From positions 1 to 52,226 of the forward strand of contig JAOAHN010000014.1 in the NCBI GenBank assembly GCA_026415215.1: DNA of 52,226 nucleotides, read 5' to 3'. A program made the translations under genes and the position numbers. The notes below the pieces were generated by a model. The model saw nothing but the letters and a program-made list of their open reading frames with translations. It ran no database searches and was not told the DNA's origin. Position 1 is the stretch's first letter, and every line of letters begins with the position of its first letter. Shown one piece after another: positions 1 to 9,343 of the stretch. The stretch comes from Candidatus Hydrogenedentota bacterium (GTDB taxonomy: Bacteria; Hydrogenedentota; Hydrogenedentia; Hydrogenedentales; Hydrogenedentaceae).

Positions 1-2
1 GA

Positions 3-233
3 GGTAACAATGTCGGAGGCCTGGTGGGGGAGAATTGGGGCACGGTGGAGCGGAGTTATTGGGATGTAGAGACATCGAGACAAACGATTTCTGCGGGAGG
101 AGAGGGGAAGACGACTGCAGAGATGAAGCGGAAGGCGACATATGTTGGTTGGGATTTTGAGGGTGTGTGGGATATAGAGGAGAGGGAGAGTTATCCCTGG
201 TTGCGTGCATTTGTAAAGCACCGGGTAAAGTAG
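3..233 (+). pseudogene. GLUG-motif surface protein, 3' fragment (upstream part outside window)
   Basis: The reading frame is open from the window edge. It begins with a GLUG-like segment (NNVGGLVGENWGTVERSYWD) followed by the usual SYWDVETS...SAGGEGKTTAEM block and a WDFEGVWDIEE...SYPWLR ending, which is the classic tail of GLUG-repeat adhesins or surface proteins. The frame stops at TAG 231-233 and again at TAG 237-239. The same frame then reopens as the E-G linker and LSELLRVIQFFN modules at 252-626, so this was probably one longer secreted protein. Between about 230 and 280 the next frame encodes an E/G-rich stretch without stops, which points to a pair of compensating frameshifts in the low-complexity linker. 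Either a pseudogene or an assembly or sequencing error is possible. Confidence 0.7.
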
Positions 234-251
234 GATTAGAAGGAGAGGGAG

Positions 252-626
252 GTGGTGAAGGGTTTGTTGGAGGGGACGGGTGAAGGAGATGGGGCGTTGG
301 AGGGCGTACAAGAAGGAGAAGTGGAGAGACCATCTCATAGTGCGGATCAGGATGGGAATTGGCAGATTAACCTATCTGAGTTATTGCGTGTGATACAGTT
401 TTTCAATTTTGGTGGTTATCATTGTGCATTGCCAGGTGAGGTGTCTGAGGATGGATATATTCCTGGGTTTGAGGGTGACAAGAGTTGCATTTCGCATGGG
501 TCGGACTACAATCCGCAGGATTGGGTGATTAGTTTGAGTGAGTTGTTGCGGTTGATACAATTTTTTAACATGGGTGGTTATCATCCTTGTTCTGATGGAG
601 AAGATGGCTACTGTGGTGGGGTATAG
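252..626 (+). pseudogene. E-G linker plus two dockerin-like LSELLRVIQFFN modules (C-terminal part of the upstream protein)
   Basis: A 124-residue open frame starting at GTG 252. An acidic Gly/Glu linker (LEGTGEGDGALEGVQEGE) leads into two copies of a D-x-D-G/x-W...LSELLR-IQFFN-GGYH module, the first with EF-hand-like DQDGNW spacing. In related surface proteins this linker and module normally sit at the C-terminus of GLUG or InlB-type proteins, and the fragment is in the same frame as the GLUG fragment ending at 233. No ribosome-binding site supports an independent start, so I regard it as the detached C-terminus of the same gene. The function of the module is unknown; I infer surface display or protein-protein interaction. 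Confidence 0.65.
372..584 (+). repeat. Two copies of the LSELLR(V/L)IQFFN-GGYH coding module
   Basis: Copy 1 is at 372-425 and copy 2 at 534-584. The encoded peptides differ at only a few positions (RVIQFFNF versus RLIQFFNM), while the DNA has drifted at third codon positions, which suggests an old duplication kept at protein level. Confidence 0.75.
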
Positions 627-1765
627 AGAGGAGGGGGGGGTGGTTATAGTTTTCGAGGGGGTTTAATAGGTAGCTTTTTGATGTGATGTTTGTAGGTAGA
701 TGTTTTGGGAGTTTGAGAGAGGTTTGGTTTTTATATTAGTGGGGGGTGAAGAGGGATATGTTTTGTTTATGACTTTGTCCGTGATATAGTGTTGAGGGTA
801 TTGTATGAGGTGGTGTCAGGTGTGGCTGTGTTTCTGTCATGAGTTAGTGTGGGGATGTGTATTTGTCGGTATTGGAGTTTGTTTCCTGAGGTTATCGAGA
901 TGACAGAAGGTAGACAGGTTATAGCCTAATTCTGGTTGCTGGGATTAACTCGACGACCAGGTTACTGTTTTCCTCTGAAAAATTTTCATAGGGAGCAAGA
1001 TGTAGGAAGGAGTTTGTTTTTTTTCTGGTGTAGTTTTAGGGAGGAGTGTTTAACTTTTATTTGGATGTGATTTTTATAAATTTTTTCATTCGTAATAACT
1101 CTTTATCTATTGGGAGTTTGTTTGTGATAGGAGATAGGTATGGTTAGAATTGCGGTAAGAGAGGAAATGTGGTTTTTAGAGACATTTTTTCCCTAAGGTG
1201 AGTTTTATCCTTGCTTTTGGTTTGCGCATGCGAGATTGCTCAACCCTTATTGGTGGCAGAAGCATCTCCTGCACTATGCAGATACAAAGAGGCATTCCTT
1301 AAGATTTCTTGTGTCTCCAATCTTTTTATCTTTTCCTTATTACCTCCCTACTATTGTTGCTACACATATCCCTTACTATTTGTTATTTTTTTTCAATTAT
1401 CCTTTTACTACCTTTTTAATTAAACCCAATTGCGGGGATAAAATTGAAAAGGGTTTTTATATGGACTTTTCAACTCTCTCATGTGGTTATCCGTGTCCGG
1501 AGAGTTGTCTTGGGGCTCTTATAAGATACTTGATAGTCTATAAATCTCCTCCTTTCCTGATTTATACTCAATACATCTATTCAGTTCTTCGTAATAATTG
1601 CATTCCTATGACTACATTCACGACAAGCTAAATATTCCAGATGAAAATGGTTCTTGGTTAGTGCTTTTTATAGGTGTTATTATGCTCAAGGAAGATAGTA
1701 TTATTAAATGGCTTAGAGAAAAATAACATATCCAGAGTTTGAGTCGTAAGGTTTTTACTATTTTG
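627..1765. other. 1.1 kb without a convincing gene; G/T-rich first half
   Basis: Bases 627-1150 are strikingly G-rich on the plus strand, with G runs up to eight, and carry no credible ORF. The open stretches at 1211-1631 have no ribosome-binding site, no recognisable domain and a composition unlike neighbouring genes, so they are probably chance. A 42-codon open stretch at 1598-1726 (including DENGSWLVLFIGVIMLKEDS) reads like the C-terminus of a real protein but is preceded by two in-frame TAA codons; it may be a gene remnant. Confidence 0.4.
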
Positions 1766-4700
1766 TTAGGTTTTGATTGCAAAGTATCTGAGCATTTTTT
1801 TGAGAATGAGGTATAAGGTGATTAGAGTCCCACCTATTTTTATAAGGTTTGGAAAGGCTAATATAATTTTTCCTGCGGTTACTAATGGGATTAGGAAGAT
1901 TCTGATAAGAGTTGCTACAAATGGGTGTTGACCAACAAACTCTGCAATGGGTGGGCTAATATTATAATAGAATTCTACAAAAGCGGTTCCCGCTACATTG
2001 GTTAGCATGAAATTATCTCTAATCGCTCTTAAAACATTAATTTCTTCCGCTAAGGGAGTTCCATACGCAGCGGTAGCTATAAAGCATGGACCACCTCCAC
2101 TTGTTCCTTCTCCTACTGCCCCCAGAATAATTGCAATCATGCCGGTAGGGATGAGCCACAGATAGTCAAGCCTCTCTGGAGGTTTTGAATAGACTAAGAT
2201 ATTTGTTAGAGTAACTGTTGGAGTAAATGGATTTCCTCTTGAATACAGAAGTATATTCATTATCCCTGTTTCTTGGGATTTGGGGGTCTTAAATTTTAAG
2301 AATCCTTCGTCAATTCCCCTTTCCTCGGTAATAGGTAGAGATATTTTATACCCTGAGTTAGGATTTGTAATGATGATGCGGTCTATGTATGCTAATCCTC
2401 CTTGGGGAGAGACGATAGTGGCTTCCACATCTCCTTCTATGGGTGACTCTAAAATCCCATTTTCTGAATTGAGCCGGATTAAACTTGTTGTTTGGAAGGG
2501 GAGTAATGAACTCATTCTTATCCCGAAACCGTTTAGGGAATAGACTCTCATAGTTAGAAATTCAGCAGGTCCTTGAATAGTTTCTGTGAGGGCGGGTTCG
2601 AGGTCGGTTGATAGTATTTGGGATTGGAAAGCGGTAATTTTGCCAGGCTTGACTTGTTTGGTAATGTAGTCGAAGTCCAAAGATTGTCCGAAAACAGAAA
2701 TACCTTGTCTAAAATAGTTATAATCGAGGTCGTTTGCGGGCAATTTTATCTTTATGGGTTGGGCATTTGAGTCTATAGTTCCGTCTAACTTGTAAGGATA
2801 TTTAGATTTTATTAAAAGGGGATTTCCATTTGAGTCTTTTGCGGGTTGGTAGGTGGGGGCACCTGGATTGAGATTGTCTATGGATGAAATAGGCTGATAA
2901 ATATGCACGGATGTCTCATACATACCTGTTATCGGGTAACCGTAAATATCGGCATTTATAAGTGTATTCCCGAAGAAGATTGCAGAAGCAGATGGGGTTG
3001 GATTGTCAATTAGTATCATCGTTCTTACAATACCTGCTCCAGAATTCTGAGTAATATTAGAAAAAGCAGGTAGGTTCAACTCCCCATATTTATTCGGAGA
3101 TTCTAAGTGTAAGGTGATTTTTTGGGGCGATGAGAGATTATTGGCTATAAAAGCGGTGTAAGTAATTCCATTTGAATCTGTTCTAAAATGGTAGTATCGA
3201 AATGCGGGGATAGTGAAGCCTTCATATTTCAAATCAGTATCTATATAAGCTGGCATGTTATCAGAATATTTTGGATAAGCGGGCACTATAATTTTTGCTC
3301 TCGAGCCGTCACTACTACACTCTATAGGTTTAAGGTTAGAGAGGAGAGTTTCTCCGGTGTCAGAGTCTATTAGTTGTAGTTCGGTCTCTGGAGATAAGTT
3401 TACTCCACTAATCTCACACACAACTCCACCAAATATCCAAACTGCAAGCCTTCTATTATTTTGCTCGTCGGGAATAAACTCTGAGTATTCAAAGGGAAGG
3501 ATGCTTGAAAGTTCAACAGGTTTTTTCTTAAATACCGAGGTGATAACATAATCTTTGTCAACAGTGATTGTTAGAGGATTTGTGGTAGATGTTTGTCCAT
3601 TAGGAAGAAGCCATTTGTCGAAAATATAGTTGGAATTTGGAATAGCAGTTAACTTTACAGATGTTCCTGGAGGGTAGCTTTCTTGCTCAGGATCCAGCGT
3701 CACGGTTCCACCATTAGGTGGATCAACATTGATGTTGATAGTATAATCTTGATTCTTCGTAAGTTTAGCGGTTACAGTGATGTTGTTTCCTACCTCTAAT
3801 AAGATTGTCTGTTGAGTGGATAGCAGGTTACCAGTGGGAGTAAACCAACCGAGAAAATAGGTATTCTCGTCAAGTTCTGATATAGAGAGCACTACTTCAT
3901 CACCTTCGAAGAACTTGTTAGGCTGGTTAAGTTCTTGGGAGCTCAATGGATTTAAGGTAATTTTTGCATTCGGAGATAGGGAATTATCGGTCCGAGATAT
4001 GTTTGCACTTACAGTATATACATTCAGCACTTGTATGGCATCTGGAAGTGTAAATGAGTATCCTTCCACTAACTTGTCTATGACTTCTAAATCTGCCTTT
4101 CCTGATTGTGAAATCGCGGGAGAGATAATAAACATCTGATTTTTTGTGTCCGGAATATAGGGAGTTATAGCTATATCTTCGTTTTCAGCATCTCCGCTTC
4201 TAAAATCTGCTTTGTTCCCACCTATTCTTACTTCGTAAAGACTTTCTGCTTCTTCAATTGTTTTAGGTTCGGTAACAGGTATTATTCCCTCCAAAGTTAA
4301 TGGAGTAGGTGTATTTACTGCTATTCTTGAGGGGGAAACTTTCGATACTCTTAGTAAAAGTTTGAAGATTGACAATATGCAATTGCCCTTGTAGTTTATT
4401 TTAATGGAGTTGTCATAGGTGGAGTAGTCGACTTTTTTCCAAATGTCAGGCTTGGTTGGGTCGTTCGTTAGGTATTGGCCTAATACCTTTGCAGGATATG
4501 TAAAAATGCCTATAGGCGTGGTCTGGTCTTGGAAAGGACTGGAAATAGATAGTGTCAGAGATATAGCAGAATCCTCAAGAGAGATTGGAGATATATCCCC
4601 CAGCTCATTTACTTGGAGGAGAAACACAGATACAAAAGGTAGATTGTCTATAGTTAGACCCGGAGCGGTGTTCGAGATATTGTTTAACCACTCAGTAAGA

Positions 4701-5554
4701 TTTGAGGAACCGGATACAATATCTATGAGTGCAGAGTACTCTTTTGTTAGTGAAATTATAGCAAATGGTAGGGAATTTTCAGACAGGAGAAGGTCATTCT
4801 CTGAAAGGGAGTTATATGTTGGAATTTCAATTAATATATCTTCGGTTAGTTTAAGAATAAGTTTATCTCCATCAAAATTTAGAGGAGTTATGATTATGGA
4901 GCGAAGCGAGTCCCTCTTAAGCTGATTAGAGAACCATACTCCCCCAGACATTATTAGGGTTCCAATATTTTCCGGAATCCCATTCTTATCATTATCAGTA
5001 GAAGGAGAGACTTTCTGTAATTCTATAGTTATTGTCTCGCTCAATGGAGTGATTCTCTCATATACAACACCGCCTCCACCCTCAAAGTTTGCATTCAAAA
5101 GACCTCTTATAAAAAGATTGACGGAGCTATAGTTAGGATTAAGAAATGAGCTTATGTTGATGAAGTCATAACCTGGAATGAGAATAGTGTCCGAGTAGAC
5201 TGAGTTTTCATCAGGACAGGGTTCTGGGTTTTGACAAGCTGTGAAAGTGATAGTATCGTTTGAAGGTTCCTCGCTGTCCGCATGAACGGGGAGGTAAACT
5301 TTGAGTTTTGAGGGATTATATACATCTTCAGGAACCGATATGATTCTATTCTCGAATGGGGATGACAAAGCAATATTTGGGTCTTCTTCTTGTAGGGGGA
5401 GATTATAGTTCCGTTCTGCTTTGTTAAGATCTTTTGTAAGATTGTCATCTGCATTAGCATATCCACTATTAAAAGAAATTAGATTATATGGCAAGACAAA
5501 AATAGTCAAAATTAATATTAATATAGAGAGTATGGGGTATTTTTTTGTAACCAT
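1766..5554 (-). CDS. Large secreted protein with InlB-type repeats and CFI-box C-terminal sorting domain
   Basis: 1262 residues. An N-terminal signal peptide (basic MVTKK, then a hydrophobic stretch to about residue 25) indicates export. The first 500 residues are beta-rich with no domain I recognise. Residues about 511-675 hold two divergent InlB B-repeats (Flg_new_2 type: GGTVTLDP...YPPGTSVKLTAIP...FDKWLLP). The C-terminus at about 1157 has CFIATAAYGTP followed by an Arg/Glu helix, hydrophobic segments and a basic end, matching the CFI-box C-terminal domain found on surface proteins of many environmental bacteria. It is divergent from the rest of the first kilobase and lies just upstream of lgt in the minus-strand direction of reading. 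It is likely a cell-surface or outer-membrane-attached protein; its ligand is unknown. Confidence 0.8.
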   Translation of the reverse strand: MVTKKYPILSILILILTIFVLPYNLISFNSGYANADDNLTKDLNKAERNYNLPLQEEDPNIALSSPFENRIISVPEDVYNPSKLKVYLPVHADSEEPSNDTITFTACQNPEPCPDENSVYSDTILIPGYDFINISSFLNPNYSSVNLFIRGLLNANFEGGGGVVYERITPLSETITIELQKVSPSTDNDKNGIPENIGTLIMSGGVWFSNQLKRDSLRSIIITPLNFDGDKLILKLTEDILIEIPTYNSLSENDLLLSENSLPFAIISLTKEYSALIDIVSGSSNLTEWLNNISNTAPGLTIDNLPFVSVFLLQVNELGDISPISLEDSAISLTLSISSPFQDQTTPIGIFTYPAKVLGQYLTNDPTKPDIWKKVDYSTYDNSIKINYKGNCILSIFKLLLRVSKVSPSRIAVNTPTPLTLEGIIPVTEPKTIEEAESLYEVRIGGNKADFRSGDAENEDIAITPYIPDTKNQMFIISPAISQSGKADLEVIDKLVEGYSFTLPDAIQVLNVYTVSANISRTDNSLSPNAKITLNPLSSQELNQPNKFFEGDEVVLSISELDENTYFLGWFTPTGNLLSTQQTILLEVGNNITVTAKLTKNQDYTININVDPPNGGTVTLDPEQESYPPGTSVKLTAIPNSNYIFDKWLLPNGQTSTTNPLTITVDKDYVITSVFKKKPVELSSILPFEYSEFIPDEQNNRRLAVWIFGGVVCEISGVNLSPETELQLIDSDTGETLLSNLKPIECSSDGSRAKIIVPAYPKYSDNMPAYIDTDLKYEGFTIPAFRYYHFRTDSNGITYTAFIANNLSSPQKITLHLESPNKYGELNLPAFSNITQNSGAGIVRTMILIDNPTPSASAIFFGNTLINADIYGYPITGMYETSVHIYQPISSIDNLNPGAPTYQPAKDSNGNPLLIKSKYPYKLDGTIDSNAQPIKIKLPANDLDYNYFRQGISVFGQSLDFDYITKQVKPGKITAFQSQILSTDLEPALTETIQGPAEFLTMRVYSLNGFGIRMSSLLPFQTTSLIRLNSENGILESPIEGDVEATIVSPQGGLAYIDRIIITNPNSGYKISLPITEERGIDEGFLKFKTPKSQETGIMNILLYSRGNPFTPTVTLTNILVYSKPPERLDYLWLIPTGMIAIILGAVGEGTSGGGPCFIATAAYGTPLAEEINVLRAIRDNFMLTNVAGTAFVEFYYNISPPIAEFVGQHPFVATLIRIFLIPLVTAGKIILAFPNLIKIGGTLITLYLILKKMLRYFAIKT

Positions 5555-5605
5555 GTTTTCAAGTCCTGCTTATTGATTAAGAGCTACTACATTATATAAA
5601 TATGC

Positions 5606-6463
5606 CTAAATTTGTTTTAGTTCACTGATTTTCTGGTTTAATATATGATTACATTTTTTTGATAGTTGTTTCTTTTTGAGCATTAAAAACATTATGAATA
5701 GTAGGACGGAAGCTAACAAGCATACAACAAGCGCAATCATTTGAGATGCAGTCATGCCGAGGTGTGTATGGTAGGATTCCCCTCTGAAATTTTCATCCAA
5801 GAATCGCCATGCCCCATACATGCAAAAATACCAGAGAAGAACTTGGCCATCGTAATTTTTGTTTTTGTAAATCATCCTTAGTAATATGAAAATTATAAGC
5901 AAACCAAGCACTTCATACAGAGGGGTTGGATGTACAGGAAGGGGCTGATCCGCAGAAGCCGGTATGAGGTGTCTTATTATTTGTTTGTCGAAAACATCAC
6001 TATCTTTAGGATAAACAATAGCCCACGGGAAATTGCACAAGTCTCCCCAGCAACATCCGTTGAGAAAGCATCCCACCCTTCCTATAGCATGTCCTAATGC
6101 TATGTAGGGTACAGCAATATCGCTCGCTGGTAAAAAAGGGACTTTTCTTCTACGGAGATAGAGCCAGACTCCTAAGAGTCCCCCGAGGAACGCTCCAAAA
6201 AATACATACCCTCCCGCCCAGAAATAAACTATAGCTTCATGAATCTTATGAATTCCTTCATACTGTAAAACTTGATAGATTCTACCTCCGAGTAAGCCAA
6301 AAATTAAAGCCCAGATACCCACTTTCCCATCTACCGGATACGGATTGGGGAGTCGCTGGTTCTCTCGAAGGGCGAGTGTTACACTTACGAATAAACCGAG
6401 AGCTAAACATACAACATAAGAATGGAGTTCCAACTCTCCAACCTTTATCAAAGTCGGTAGCAT
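5606..6463 (-). CDS. lgt: Prolipoprotein diacylglyceryl transferase
   Basis: 285 residues, the usual length for Lgt. It transfers diacylglycerol from phosphatidylglycerol to the lipobox Cys of prolipoproteins in the inner membrane. The protein has about seven hydrophobic segments, the Lgt signature GHAIGRVGCFLNGCCWG (the Arg-Asn-Gly core of the active site) and the downstream HPTPLYE motif. The start MLPTLIKVGELELHSYVV is a typical Lgt N-terminus. It sits between two secreted-protein genes on the same strand with short gaps (28-51 bases), so it may be co-transcribed with them. The Lys-rich C-terminal tail is cytoplasmic. Confidence 0.95.
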   Translation of the reverse strand: MLPTLIKVGELELHSYVVCLALGLFVSVTLALRENQRLPNPYPVDGKVGIWALIFGLLGGRIYQVLQYEGIHKIHEAIVYFWAGGYVFFGAFLGGLLGVWLYLRRRKVPFLPASDIAVPYIALGHAIGRVGCFLNGCCWGDLCNFPWAIVYPKDSDVFDKQIIRHLIPASADQPLPVHPTPLYEVLGLLIIFILLRMIYKNKNYDGQVLLWYFCMYGAWRFLDENFRGESYHTHLGMTASQMIALVVCLLASVLLFIMFLMLKKKQLSKKCNHILNQKISELKQI

Positions 6464-6491
6464 TTGACAGCACTCTCTTATTTATTGTTAT

Positions 6492-7460
6492 TTATAGTTT
6501 TTTGATGGCTGTAAGAAAGCCTATAATCAAACAAAATAATAGAAGATTAGAGTTTTTAGCATAGTTCCTATTTGAATTACAACCGCAGTTTGAGGATGGT
6601 TCGTCCTCTTGAGCGTCATCGCCCTCGTTAATGTCATTCCCTTCTATAACCCCTTCGTTAATTCCTTCATTTATTTCACCATCTGATGACATGCCTTCAT
6701 TTGGTATGCCTTCATTTGACATGCCTTCATTTGGCATGCCTTCATTGTTATCACCTTCTTCTGTTGTGCCCTCACTACTACCTTCTGGAATTGCTCCCTC
6801 CCCATCAGTGCCTTCTCCCTCTATTTGCGTTGATACAAGTATTGTTCCATCTATAATAACTGGATAGATTGGTAGTGCATTTTCGGTGGCGAAGGAACTG
6901 TATAGAGAAATAGGAGTTTTACCTTCATCAAGCTCCCGCTCTATCACTACTGGGTGCCATTCAGAGTAAAGGTCTATAAGTAATTCATCTCCATTTTGGG
7001 CAGAGGGAAGCAATTTAGCGGGCACAGAAAATAATGGTCCAGATGGAATAGGAGTATTCCCGCCCCAAATCGCTACGGTATAGACTCCCTCGGGGTAAAT
7101 GGCTAATTTGTATTCGAAATTTAGTTGGAGTGAAGGGGACAAAATTATTGGGGACTCGCCATTAGAATTTGGATTCTCCATGTTATACACATAAATATCA
7201 GGAGGAACAGGATTAAATTTCTCTATACAACCTATTTGCATTTTTCCGGGGTCAAATGAAAAGGTAATTACTGCGGTAGTAATATTATCGTTATTTTGTA
7301 TTTCAAAATTGAGATTAAAACACTGTTCCGGTTCTATGCATACTTTATTACATTTTATGGTAGAGGAGGGAAATGTAGTATAAGATAGTGGTAAAATAAG
7401 AGACAAAAGAATAGTTACGCTAAAGAATGTTCTTTTATGATATGGCAAAGAATATGTCAT
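6492..7460 (-). CDS. Secreted cohesin-like protein with E-G repeat linker and Cys-TM C-terminal anchor
   Basis: 322 residues. A signal peptide (residues about 10-28) precedes a beta-sandwich-like domain (about 30-200) whose pattern, including ITTAVITFSFDPGKMQIG and FSVPAKLLPSA, resembles cohesin or choice-of-anchor folds. Residues about 208-285 are a Glu-Gly-rich linker with the pentad NEGM(P/S). The protein ends with a Cys-Gly-Cys, about ten polar residues, one transmembrane helix (about 303-318) and KKL. That tail layout resembles C-terminal sorting signals of the MYXO-CTERM or GlyGly-CTERM type, where a membrane protease removes the helix after the Cys motif. Gene function is unknown; surface display is likely. 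Confidence 0.7.
   Translation of the reverse strand: MTYSLPYHKRTFFSVTILLSLILPLSYTTFPSSTIKCNKVCIEPEQCFNLNFEIQNNDNITTAVITFSFDPGKMQIGCIEKFNPVPPDIYVYNMENPNSNGESPIILSPSLQLNFEYKLAIYPEGVYTVAIWGGNTPIPSGPLFSVPAKLLPSAQNGDELLIDLYSEWHPVVIERELDEGKTPISLYSSFATENALPIYPVIIDGTILVSTQIEGEGTDGEGAIPEGSSEGTTEEGDNNEGMPNEGMSNEGIPNEGMSSDGEINEGINEGVIEGNDINEGDDAQEDEPSSNCGCNSNRNYAKNSNLLLFCLIIGFLTAIKKL
6691..6746 (-). repeat. 15-bp tandem repeat encoding NEGM(P/S) pentads
   Basis: About 3.7 copies of a 15-base unit (ATGCCTTCATTTGRY on the plus strand) at 6691, 6706, 6721 and 6736. The repeat lies in frame inside the E-G linker of the surface protein at 6492-7460 and could change linker length by slippage without breaking the frame. 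Confidence 0.85.
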
Positions 7461-7548
7461 TGTATATTCCTAAGTGAGAACACCATATATAAAGGATTAT
7501 ATAAAATTACTTAAAGTTATATAAAAAGAAGGGTAAGTGGGGAGAGAA

Positions 7549-9234
7549 ATGCAACCTATTGTTCCAGTAATATGTAAAAGTTGTGGGCTCAGAATTTGGG
7601 TTCCTGCTATTGTCCAAGGGAAGAAAAGTGTTTGCTTCCATTGTGGGTCTACAATTGTAGTGCCAGTAATGGGAATGGATGTATCACTTCATATTCAATT
7701 TAAACCGGGTGAGCGAGTAGATGATAGATACTTAATTGTAGAGATTGTGGGCAAAGGAGGAATGGGATTTGTTTTCAAGGCTAAAGACGAGTTGTTAGAT
7801 GAAACTGTCGCATTGAAATTTTTACATCCTAACCTATTGAGCACTCCGAGGGCTGCCCAGCTTTTCATAAAAGAGGCTCAAATAGCGAGAAGGTTAAGAC
7901 ATGAGAATATTGTAGCTGTGCACGATGTAGATTGGACAAATGAGGGTTTTCTCTTTTTAAGCATGGAATTTTTAGAAGGACAGTCGCTGAGGAACCTAAT
8001 AAGAAAACACAGAATAGAACGGAAATACATACCAGTGCGGATAGCTGTAGAGTTCACATTACAAATTCTTAAAGCCTTAGAGTATGCACATCGTTGGGTA
8101 ACTCATAGAGACCTAAAGCCTGAAAATGTTATGGTTTTGCCTGGGGAGAATATAAAAGTACTTGACTTTGGTCTTGCTCTCGCGGTAGAAGAGTCAATAT
8201 CTCAGTCATCTGAGGGAGCGGGGCAAAAACAATCAGTGGGCACTTACGCTTATTCTGCTCCGGAACAGAAGAAAAAGTGGCCTGTAGATACCAGGGCTGA
8301 CCTGTATGGAGTTGGGTTGATTCTGTACGAACTGCTAACTCTTCGTTCTCCACTCGATCCCTATGTGCCCTTGTTAGATGAAAGAAGTGATGTTTCGCCC
8401 TCGATAGATAGAGTTTTGTCAAAGGCCCTTGCAGAAGACAGAGAAGATAGGTGGCAAACAGCAAAGGAATTTAGGGAAGCTCTTGAAGAGAGTTTTAGGA
8501 GTTCTTATGAGGAAAAAATTATTCATATAATTACTAATTCCGTCTCAAATGTAGAAGTTTCTACTGAGAATATGGTGTTTTTAGAGGGTGGATACTTTCT
8601 AATGGGGAATAATTCAGTAAAGGAGGAGGCACCAGAAGAAGAGGTATATGTGGACCCCTTTTGGATTGATATTTATCCGGTCACAGTTGCACAATACCGC
8701 AAATATATTGAGGCAACAGGGGCACCACTTCCTCGATATTGGTATGACCCAATGCTAAACGGTCCTGACCAACCGATTGTGGGCATTTCGTGGTTAGAGG
8801 CGAGCGCTTATGCAAATTGGGCTGGGAAAATGCTCCCTTCCGAGAAGGAATGGGAATTTGCAGCGAGAGGTAAAGAGAATAGAAGGTATCCGTGGGGAAA
8901 TACACCTCCTGATACCATTCATTGCAATTTCAATGGATACTTAGGAATGCCTTCAATAGTCACCATGCACGAAGAGGGAAAGACTCCTGATGGTGTTTAT
9001 GACCTTGCCGGCAATGTCTACGAGTGGACTCGTGACTACTTTCTCCCGTATACAATAGCGAGAACCAGACCTGACACCGTTCCCACCCCCCCATTGAGAA
9101 CAGTTAGAGGTGGTTGTTGGAATTCCAAGGCTGATGAAGTTACTTGCACAGCCAGAAAAGGTATGTTTCCTGAAACAAGGATAAACACTATTGGATTCCG
9201 TTGTGTTATCCCAATTAGTAAAAAAACAAAATAA
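7549..9234 (+). CDS. Zinc-ribbon Ser/Thr protein kinase fused to an FGE-sulfatase (SUMF1-like) domain
   Basis: 561 residues from ATG 7549 (GGGGAG just upstream); GTG 7537 in the same frame is an alternative. Residues 9-32 form a CX2C...CX2C zinc ribbon. Residues about 60-325 are a Hanks-type kinase with GKGGMG glycine loop, VALKF lysine (K90), HRDLKPEN, DFG and APE motifs, so it should be catalytically competent. From about 341 an FGE/SUMF1 domain follows (MVFLEGGYFLMG, WPVTVAQY-like segment, VYEWTRD, RGGCWN, IGFRCV). The paired Cys residues of active formylglycine enzymes are not in the usual RGGSFLC context, so this part is more likely a ligand-binding module. No transmembrane segment is evident, so it is probably a cytoplasmic sensor-kinase. 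Confidence 0.88.
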   Translation: MQPIVPVICKSCGLRIWVPAIVQGKKSVCFHCGSTIVVPVMGMDVSLHIQFKPGERVDDRYLIVEIVGKGGMGFVFKAKDELLDETVALKFLHPNLLSTPRAAQLFIKEAQIARRLRHENIVAVHDVDWTNEGFLFLSMEFLEGQSLRNLIRKHRIERKYIPVRIAVEFTLQILKALEYAHRWVTHRDLKPENVMVLPGENIKVLDFGLALAVEESISQSSEGAGQKQSVGTYAYSAPEQKKKWPVDTRADLYGVGLILYELLTLRSPLDPYVPLLDERSDVSPSIDRVLSKALAEDREDRWQTAKEFREALEESFRSSYEEKIIHIITNSVSNVEVSTENMVFLEGGYFLMGNNSVKEEAPEEEVYVDPFWIDIYPVTVAQYRKYIEATGAPLPRYWYDPMLNGPDQPIVGISWLEASAYANWAGKMLPSEKEWEFAARGKENRRYPWGNTPPDTIHCNFNGYLGMPSIVTMHEEGKTPDGVYDLAGNVYEWTRDYFLPYTIARTRPDTVPTPPLRTVRGGCWNSKADEVTCTARKGMFPETRINTIGFRCVIPISKKTK

Positions 9235-9343
9235 GTTATATTTAGTTTGACTATTGTAATTGAGTAAATCGATAATTTTTAAAAGTTTAATATTTCCGTT
9301 TAGGTATTAATTTAATAATAAACTCAGAATAAGGAATGGAAAA

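Noticed and set aside
381-584. Minus-strand 67-codon ORF opposite the LSELLR modules
   Set aside because: It is the mirror of a strongly conserved plus-strand protein module and has no ribosome-binding site.
1236-1631. 131-codon plus-strand ORF
   Set aside because: No ribosome-binding site, no domain, unusual residue composition; probably chance in AT-rich DNA.
4443-4925. 160-codon ORF opposite the CFI-box protein
   Set aside because: Lies inside a well-supported 1262-codon gene on the other strand.
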